From Natrinema zhouii (lineage in GTDB: Archaea > Halobacteriota > Halobacteria > Halobacteriales > Natrialbaceae): DNA of 64,000 nt. The DNA lies in contig NZ_CP059154.1 of assembly GCF_013456555.2 (NCBI RefSeq), positions 3,348,001-3,412,000 of the forward strand, in the 5' to 3' direction. Positions 59,535-64,000 of this stretch are shown in pieces. The notes under the pieces are model-generated. The model saw nothing but the letters and a program-made list of their open reading frames with translations, did no database searches and was not told the origin of the DNA. The position numbers and the translations under genes are program-made. Every line of letters starts with the position of its first letter. Within the stretch, counting starts at the first letter, position 1.

Positions 59535-59923
59535 GCGACTCCGAATCCGTCGCCGACGCCGGCTTCGACGAATGGCTCGAGGCCGCCGCGGACGGCGATG
59601 CATATTGCCTCGAGTGTGCCAACGGTCACGGCTCCCTGCCGCCGCGACGGGTCTGTCCCGACTGTGGCTCGACGGACCTCGCGGAAACGGAGCTTCCCGA
59701 TACCGGGAAGATCCAGACGTTTACCGTTACGCACGTCCCGACGCCAGCCTTCGAGGAGGACGCGCCGTACGCAAACGCCATCGTGGATTTCGGCGCGGTG
59801 CGGATCACGGGACAGGTCGTCGGTATTGACCCCGGAGACGTCGAGACCGGCATGACGGTCGAACTCGAGATCACGGTCTCGGAGACGACCGGCGAGCGCG
59901 TGATTGCACTCCGCCCGGTGTAG
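59531..59923 (+). CDS. DUF35 zinc-ribbon/OB-fold protein, thiolase partner
   Basis: 130 aa. Zinc ribbon CLECANGHGSLPPRRVCPDCGS has two CxxC-type pairs, followed by an OB-fold (IQTFTVTHVPTPAFEEDAPYANAIVDFGAVRITGQVVG). In archaea this protein bridges thiolase and HMG-CoA synthase to channel acetoacetyl-CoA. The start overlaps the thiolase stop by 4 bp (ATGA). HMG-CoA synthase is not in this window. Confidence 0.9.
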   Translation: MSDSESVADAGFDEWLEAAADGDAYCLECANGHGSLPPRRVCPDCGSTDLAETELPDTGKIQTFTVTHVPTPAFEEDAPYANAIVDFGAVRITGQVVGIDPGDVETGMTVELEITVSETTGERVIALRPV

Positions 59924-60060
59924 TCTCCGGTTCGGACGCGACGACAGCGCGTCGCTCTCTCCTCGATCCCGGGACCTGCTTTTGATCGTCCGATGACGAT
60001 AGTGACGGGACCGTCGCGGTCGCTAGCGGCGCGAAACGCGACGAAAAACTGACCGCTCGA

Positions 60061-61005
60061 TTATTCGTCGGAGCCGATACCGGCCCGTGGGAGTTCCGCA
60101 CTCAGGTACTCGACGAACTTGTCCGGGTGTTCGGCGTGTGGCAGTTGGGTCGCGTAGTCGATGACGACCAGATCGAGGTCGGCGGCCTCGGCGAGATCGC
60201 GGCCCTCCCGGAGCGGGACGAGCTCCGCGTCGCGGCCCCAGACGAGTGTCGTCGGCGTCTCGAGGGCGGCCAGCGCCGTCGCGAGGTCGAACTCGGGATC
60301 GAGGGTACCCGCAGCGAAGGAGGCGGGCGCGTAACGCGCACCGGGCTGGTGGGCGCTGTCCCAGGCGTACTGGACTTCCTCGGCGTCGATCCGGTCGGAG
60401 TCGTAGTAGCCGTCCCGATCGTAGAAGTACCGGATCGACGGCTTGCTGGCGAGGAAGTTGTACAGCGTCGTGCCGACGATCGGCGTCCGAAGCAGGGTCC
60501 GGACCCACGGCCGCTCGTCGCCCGTCTCGTCGGTCGGGCAGATCAGTACGAGCCGTTCGAACTCGGTTTCGTCGGCGGCGTCGGCCGCGAACGCGCCGGT
60601 CAGCGAGGAGGCGACGACGATCGGCTCGTCGGTGACGTCGTCGGCGAAATCACGGACGAACTCGGCGTAGAGCGTCGCGGAGTAGACCAGCGGCGGCCGC
60701 TCGGAGCGACCGAAACCGGGGAGATCGACCGCGTAGACGTGGTAGTCCTCCGCCAGTTGCTCGAGGATGGGCTGGAACTCGTTGCTGCTCGCCCCCGTGT
60801 GGACTCCGTGAAGCAAGAGCATGTCCGGATCGTTCGGGTCGCCGGCGACGGTGTACGTCGTCTCGATTCCCCGCCAGCGATACGTGCGTTCGATGCCGGG
60901 AAGCGGGTTCTCGAGGCCGCTCGCACGGCGCTTGAGGAGCCGATTTCCGAGGACGGCACCACCGACGGTTCCGAGGGCTGCACCGAGGACTGTTCGGGCT
61001 TTCAT
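60061..61005 (-). CDS. Alpha/beta hydrolase with atypical nucleophile elbow
   Basis: 314 aa. A short N-terminal hydrophobic segment (VLGAALGTVGGAVLGNRLL) is followed by the hydrolase domain. The oxyanion region is LLLHGVHTG and the acid and His are in LVWGRDAELVP and LPHAEHPDKF. The nucleophile elbow reads A132-S133-S134-L135-T136, not G-x-S-x-G. S134 probably serves as nucleophile. The DLPGFGRSERPP segment is standard. Likely membrane-associated esterase or lyase; substrate unknown. Confidence 0.85.
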   Translation of the reverse strand: MKARTVLGAALGTVGGAVLGNRLLKRRASGLENPLPGIERTYRWRGIETTYTVAGDPNDPDMLLLHGVHTGASSNEFQPILEQLAEDYHVYAVDLPGFGRSERPPLVYSATLYAEFVRDFADDVTDEPIVVASSLTGAFAADAADETEFERLVLICPTDETGDERPWVRTLLRTPIVGTTLYNFLASKPSIRYFYDRDGYYDSDRIDAEEVQYAWDSAHQPGARYAPASFAAGTLDPEFDLATALAALETPTTLVWGRDAELVPLREGRDLAEAADLDLVVIDYATQLPHAEHPDKFVEYLSAELPRAGIGSDE

Positions 61006-61164
61006 AGGGGATCATAAGTGGCCAACGGCCTTAGACTTCAGGTTCGGGTTCAGACCTGCTGGAATCGGGACGCCGGATATGACTGATAATCGACTGATGG
61101 ACCCGGATGGGTGAAGCCGCGCGATCCATCGCACGGTCGATGACTCGACCGAAACGCTGGCTCG

Positions 61165-61344
61165 TCACCGAATCTCGCCCGCGTGGGTGTACGTCTCCTC
61201 CCCGTCCGCGAGAATCCACATCGTCTCGAGTTGCTCGTCCGTCGCATCCGGCGGATAGAGGACGCACGCGTTTCCGTTCACGTTTTCGATGACGACAGCA
61301 GTCAACTCGCTTTTTCGTGAGGGGGTGTCGGAACTCGAGGTCAC
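61165..61344 (-). CDS. Small DUF7511-like protein (59 aa)
   Basis: 59 aa from the GTG at 61344, one base after the upstream UPF0058-type gene ends at 61346, so the two probably share an mRNA. It contains ELTAVVIENVNGNACVLYP then DEQLETMWILADGE and ends THAGEIR. The VV-x-Y/E, CxLYP and W-I pattern matches DUF7511, a short haloarchaeal family of unknown function. The frame is easy to miss because of its length. Confidence 0.72.
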   Translation of the reverse strand: MTSSSDTPSRKSELTAVVIENVNGNACVLYPPDATDEQLETMWILADGEETYTHAGEIR

Positions 61345-61345
61345 G

Positions 61346-61582
61346 TTACGTCGGTATCGTCTGGTCCGGTGGGGGTCGTCTCTGAACGCAGTCGACGATG
61401 TCGTTCAGCAGCAGGTCGATCGCCCGCTCGTGTGCTTCTTTTCGGCGGTGGATGTGTGCCGGTCGAACCGGTTGCGCGTCGTAGTCCTCGAAGCTGCTGG
61501 ACGGAACACCGTCCTCTCGCTCGAGGGACGCACGTACTTCGAACAGCAGTGCGTGAAGGTTTATGAGCTCCTGTTCCCTCAT
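61346..61582 (-). CDS. UPF0058-type small protein
   Basis: 78 aa from the ATG at 61582. It reads MREQELINLHALLFEVRASLE, then HIHRRKEAHERAIDLLLNDI. The pattern L-x-x-LH early and H-x-H/K-x3-H-x2-A-x3-L later defines the UPF0058 family, predicted helical and metal-binding-like. Role unknown. A TATA-like TTTAATATC (61628-61636, minus strand) lies upstream, with a leader of about 20-25 nt. The DUF7511-like gene follows 1 bp downstream. Confidence 0.82.
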   Translation of the reverse strand: MREQELINLHALLFEVRASLEREDGVPSSSFEDYDAQPVRPAHIHRRKEAHERAIDLLLNDIVDCVQRRPPPDQTIPT

Positions 61583-61785
61583 GCGGACCAATCACGTGCC
61601 ACTCGACAATAGTGATTTCTGAGATAGATATTAAATGTGCGAATCTGGGTGACAGATACACTCACTTGGTCCGTTCGGAATCTAGTACCGAGATCGTCGT
61701 TACGAAGTGACAGTACCGAACCGAAAGAGTACTACCGAAACGACGACACGATGACAGCCACGCTTCCCAGTTCCCGACCGGGACG

Positions 61786-62898
61786 TTACGTCGGGCTCGA
61801 GCCGTCGCCACCCGACTCGGTCTCGAGATTCTCGACGCAGGCCTCGACGGGCGCGAGCACGGCACTGGCGATCGAGTAGGGATCGGTCTCGCCCCGACGG
61901 ACGGCTTCGGCGAGGTCGTCGACGCCGCCGCGTTCGGCGAGTTCGTCCTCGAGCAGGGCGTGGACGTCCTCGCGCAGGAGCGTCCGTATTTCCTCGGCGT
62001 AGCGCTGGCGGGTCCGTTCGGCGTGCGTCCCGGAGTCGACGAGGTACGTGCGGTGGTTCGATAGTTCGTCGATGAAGGTCTCGACGCCGGTGCCTTTCGT
62101 GGCGACCGTCTCGACGATCGGTGGGGACCAGCTCTCGTCTTCGTCATCCCCGCCCTCGTCGGCCGTCTCGCCCCAGTCGTCGCCACCGCTGTCCATCGCG
62201 TCGGCACCGTGGTGGCCGCCGCTCCCGCCCGCGAGCCCGCTTTCCTCGCCGAGATGGACCATCTCTCGCAGTTCTTGTACCGTGCGGTCCGCGCCGTCGC
62301 GGTCGGCCTTGTTGACGACGAAGATATCGGCAATCTCGAGGATGCCGGCTTTCAGCGTCTGGATGTCGTCACCGGAGCCCGGCGGGACGAGCACGGCGAC
62401 GGTGTCGGCGGTGCGGACGATATCGATCTCGTTTTGCCCCGCGCCGACGGTCTCGATGATGATCTTGTCCTTGCCGAAGGCGTCCATCGCTTTGACCGCG
62501 TCCGCGGTCGCCGTCGAGAGTCCACCGAGGGTCCCTCGGGCGCTCATCGAGCGGACGAAGACGTCCATGTCGCCGACGGTGGAGGCCATCCGGATCCGAT
62601 CGCCCAGCACGGCCCCGCCGGTAAACGGTGAGGAGGGATCGATCGCGATGATTCCGACCGTGTCACCGCGCTCGCGGTAAGACTCCGCGAGCTTGTCGAC
62701 CAGCGTCGACTTGCCCGCGCCCGGCGAGCCGGTGATCCCGATGACGTCGGCGTTGCCGGTGTGGGCGTAGAGCTCCGAGACGAGGTCGCGATAGCCCGGC
62801 GAGCGGTTCTCGATCTTCGAGATGACCCGGGCGAGCGCGCGGTGTTCCCCCGAAAGCAGCGCCTCGAGCAGCGACTGATCGTCGGGGTCCATGCTCAT
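61786..62898 (-). CDS. meaB: Methylmalonyl-CoA mutase-associated GTPase MeaB
   Basis: 370 aa from the ATG at 62898. The P-loop GSPGAGKST is at residues 57-65, followed by IAIDPSSPFTGGAVLGDRIRM, the VETVGAGQNE switch and FVVNKADRDGADRT. MeaB gates cobalamin delivery to the mutase and protects it. A 40-residue Gly/His/Asp-rich insertion follows the NKAD region, not found in bacterial MeaB. Its start overlaps the B12-subunit stop by 4 bp (ATGA), so the pair is translationally coupled. Confidence 0.93.
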   Translation of the reverse strand: MSMDPDDQSLLEALLSGEHRALARVISKIENRSPGYRDLVSELYAHTGNADVIGITGSPGAGKSTLVDKLAESYRERGDTVGIIAIDPSSPFTGGAVLGDRIRMASTVGDMDVFVRSMSARGTLGGLSTATADAVKAMDAFGKDKIIIETVGAGQNEIDIVRTADTVAVLVPPGSGDDIQTLKAGILEIADIFVVNKADRDGADRTVQELREMVHLGEESGLAGGSGGHHGADAMDSGGDDWGETADEGGDDEDESWSPPIVETVATKGTGVETFIDELSNHRTYLVDSGTHAERTRQRYAEEIRTLLREDVHALLEDELAERGGVDDLAEAVRRGETDPYSIASAVLAPVEACVENLETESGGDGSSPT

Positions 62899-63311
62899 CG
62901 CTGGGGCGCGTTCTCGCGGACGAATTCGATGGTCTCCTCGACCGAGGTGCCGGGCCCGAAGATGGCCGCGACGCCCTGCTCTTTGAGCCCCTCGCGATCC
63001 TCGTCGGGAATGACGCCGCCGGCGAGGACGAGCGTGTCGTCTTTGGCACCGTACTCCTCGAGGCCGTCCATGATCTTCGGGAGGAGCGTGTCGTGTGCGC
63101 CCGAGAGGATCGAGATGCCGAGGACGTCGACGTCCTCTTGCACCGCTGCCTGGACGATTTCGTCGGGTGCTTTGTGCAGTCCGGAATAGATGACCTCGAA
63201 GCCGGCGTCTCGGAACGCGCGGGCGATGACGTGGGCCCCGCGGTCGTGGCCGTCGAGTCCGACTTTGGCGACGAGACACCGAATCGACTCCGCTTCCTGT
63301 TCGCTGCTCAT
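62895..63311 (-). CDS. Methylmalonyl-CoA mutase B12-binding subunit
   Basis: 138 aa, only the cobalamin domain: DGHDRG (D20-x-H22-x-x-G25) is the base-off B12 motif, then GFEVIYSGLHKAPDEIVQAAVQEDVDVLGISILSGAHDTLLP and GGVIPDEDREGLKEQGVAAIFGPGTS. In archaea the mutase is split into a catalytic subunit and this small one. It acts with MeaB, encoded downstream. Together they interconvert methylmalonyl-CoA and succinyl-CoA. The catalytic subunit is outside the window. Confidence 0.94.
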   Translation of the reverse strand: MSSEQEAESIRCLVAKVGLDGHDRGAHVIARAFRDAGFEVIYSGLHKAPDEIVQAAVQEDVDVLGISILSGAHDTLLPKIMDGLEEYGAKDDTLVLAGGVIPDEDREGLKEQGVAAIFGPGTSVEETIEFVRENAPQR

Positions 63312-63437
63312 ACCCACACCTTCCCGAGCCGACCGTTTGACTTTAACGGAAAATAGTTCGCATCCGACGCGCAGCGACGGGATTTGATCGGTAGCGATCC
63401 GACGGTCGAACGGCCGACGGTCGAACATTCTTCATGT

Positions 63438-63450
63438 CGTGACTGTCACG
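63438..63450. promoter_or_regulatory. Inverted repeat in the mcm-HD divergent gap
   Basis: CGTGACTGTCACG is a perfect 6-bp inverted repeat about one central T. It lies between the mutase operon and the HD gene, 127 bp upstream of the B12-subunit start. A 15-bp-period direct repeat of CCGACGGTCGAAC (63399-63411 and 63414-63426) lies beside it. Regulator sites are plausible. Confidence 0.45.
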
Positions 63451-63544
63451 TTCTCCCGAAACCGTTCCGAACCAAAGGCTAAAGAGCGAAACGACCGAAC
63501 ATTCCGGTAATGACTATCATTCGTCTGCTGCGGAGGGATCTATC

Positions 63545-64000
63545 GTGGGCGTTGAAATAAAAGAAACGCGAGTGGCCGACGCCGAGTTCGAGGCGATGAA
63601 AGGCTTCGTCTTCGAGTATCTCGCCGCGAGCGTCGAGAAAGAAGAGGAAGGCGGTCGGATGCGCTGGTACCCCTGGCACTCCGCCGAATACCGGCACAAC
63701 CACATCCTCAACGTCGTCGACCTCGCGGTCGAGATCGCCGAGAAGGAGGGCGCGGACACCGACGTCACCCGCGTCGCCGCCCTCTTTCACGACGTCGCCA
63801 AACTCGAGACCGATCAGGAACTCCACGCGGAGGCCGGCGCTCGCGTCGCCCGCGAGTACCTCGAGTCGCGCGGGGAGTACCCCGACTCGTTCATCCAGCA
63901 GGTGTGTCGCGCCATCGAACAGCACTCCCACCAGGGAGATCTGACCGACCTCGCACTGGAGACCCAGTGCCTCATCGAGGCCGACCTGCTCGATAAGGTC
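63545..64000 (+). CDS. HD-domain phosphohydrolase, N-terminal part (cut by window end)
   Basis: A GTG at 63545 opens 152 codons to the last base. Residues 40-90 contain WYPWHSAEYRHNHILNVV and VAALFHDVAKLET, giving the HD motif (H82-D83) with upstream His ligand; further His residues follow in RAIEQHSHQG. This is an HD/PDEase-type metal phosphohydrolase, perhaps on nucleotides. The gene continues past 64000 so total length is unknown. Confidence 0.85.
   Translation, partial: MGVEIKETRVADAEFEAMKGFVFEYLAASVEKEEEGGRMRWYPWHSAEYRHNHILNVVDLAVEIAEKEGADTDVTRVAALFHDVAKLETDQELHAEAGARVAREYLESRGEYPDSFIQQVCRAIEQHSHQGDLTDLALETQCLIEADLLDKV

Noticed and set aside
1..64000. Insertion sequence or prophage
   Set aside because: No transposase, integrase or phage structural motif was found in any reading frame that I trust.

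Overview
The window is high-GC DNA with the signature of a halophilic archaeon (class Halobacteria). The proteins are strongly acidic and rich in Asp, Glu and Thr. The gene set is haloarchaeal: preQ0/archaeosine genes, an Orc1/Cdc6 initiator with G-string origin boxes, a PhoU protein with an AbrB-like N-terminus, SPW, HTTM, DUF7511 and UPF0058 proteins, Tat-type lipoproteins, and methylmalonyl-CoA mutase parts. The family mix fits the Natrinema/Haloterrigena group (Natrialbales), but that placement is inference. Many genes look leaderless: a TATA-like box lies about 27 bp upstream of the start codon. I see no rRNA, tRNA, CRISPR array or intact insertion sequence.

Layout. 0-5 kb: VOC dioxygenase fragment, ketopantoate reductase, an iron-ADH homologue with altered metal ligands, and an exported beta-propeller protein. 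5-8.7 kb: the queD-queE-queC operon, a winged-helix regulator, a CinA-type protein and a 42-aa membrane peptide. 8.8-13.3 kb: NAD kinase, PhoU-type regulator, three small proteins and a nitrilase. 13.3-20.4 kb: GlmU-type nucleotidyltransferase, aldehyde dehydrogenase, SPW, PRC-barrel and RIO-like kinase genes, with two copies of one dispersed non-coding element. 20.5-26.3 kb: a membrane protein, acyl-CoA dehydrogenase, a DUF6517 lipoprotein, glutamate dehydrogenase and a CitE-like lyase. 26.4-28.6 kb: a probable replication origin, with ORB boxes on both sides of an orc1/cdc6 gene. 28.7-36.6 kb: zinc ribbon, semialdehyde dehydrogenase, erythromycin esterase homologue, a MaoC/PH/PH operon, a lipoprotein-cupredoxin fusion and small membrane proteins. 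36.7-44.2 kb: acyl-CoA carboxylase carboxyltransferase, exported S1 protease, an aldolase-fructose bisphosphatase operon, and a 3-hydroxyacyl-CoA dehydrogenase. 44.3-55.3 kb: an HTTM-DCC pair, squalene/phytoene synthase, an SDR protein behind a five-copy repeat array, a Bat-like regulator divergent from a lone nuoH, a second acyl-CoA dehydrogenase, PadR, and a metalloprotease. 55.5-64 kb: CtaA-CtaB fusion, M42 peptidase, thiolase-DUF35 pair, alpha/beta hydrolase, DUF7511-UPF0058 pair, mcm B12 subunit-meaB pair, and an HD protein cut by the window end.

The main metabolic themes are acyl-CoA and propionate handling (two acyl-CoA dehydrogenases, hydroxyacyl-CoA dehydrogenase, thiolase-DUF35, carboxylase, B12 subunit plus MeaB, MaoC, CitE-like lyase), gluconeogenesis (aldolase plus FBPase) and tRNA modification. 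The non-coding signals are the most unusual part: the origin boxes, short tandem duplications over the stop codons of three genes, a five-unit direct-repeat array in a divergent promoter, and a dispersed element with conserved ends found twice, each time between convergent genes.
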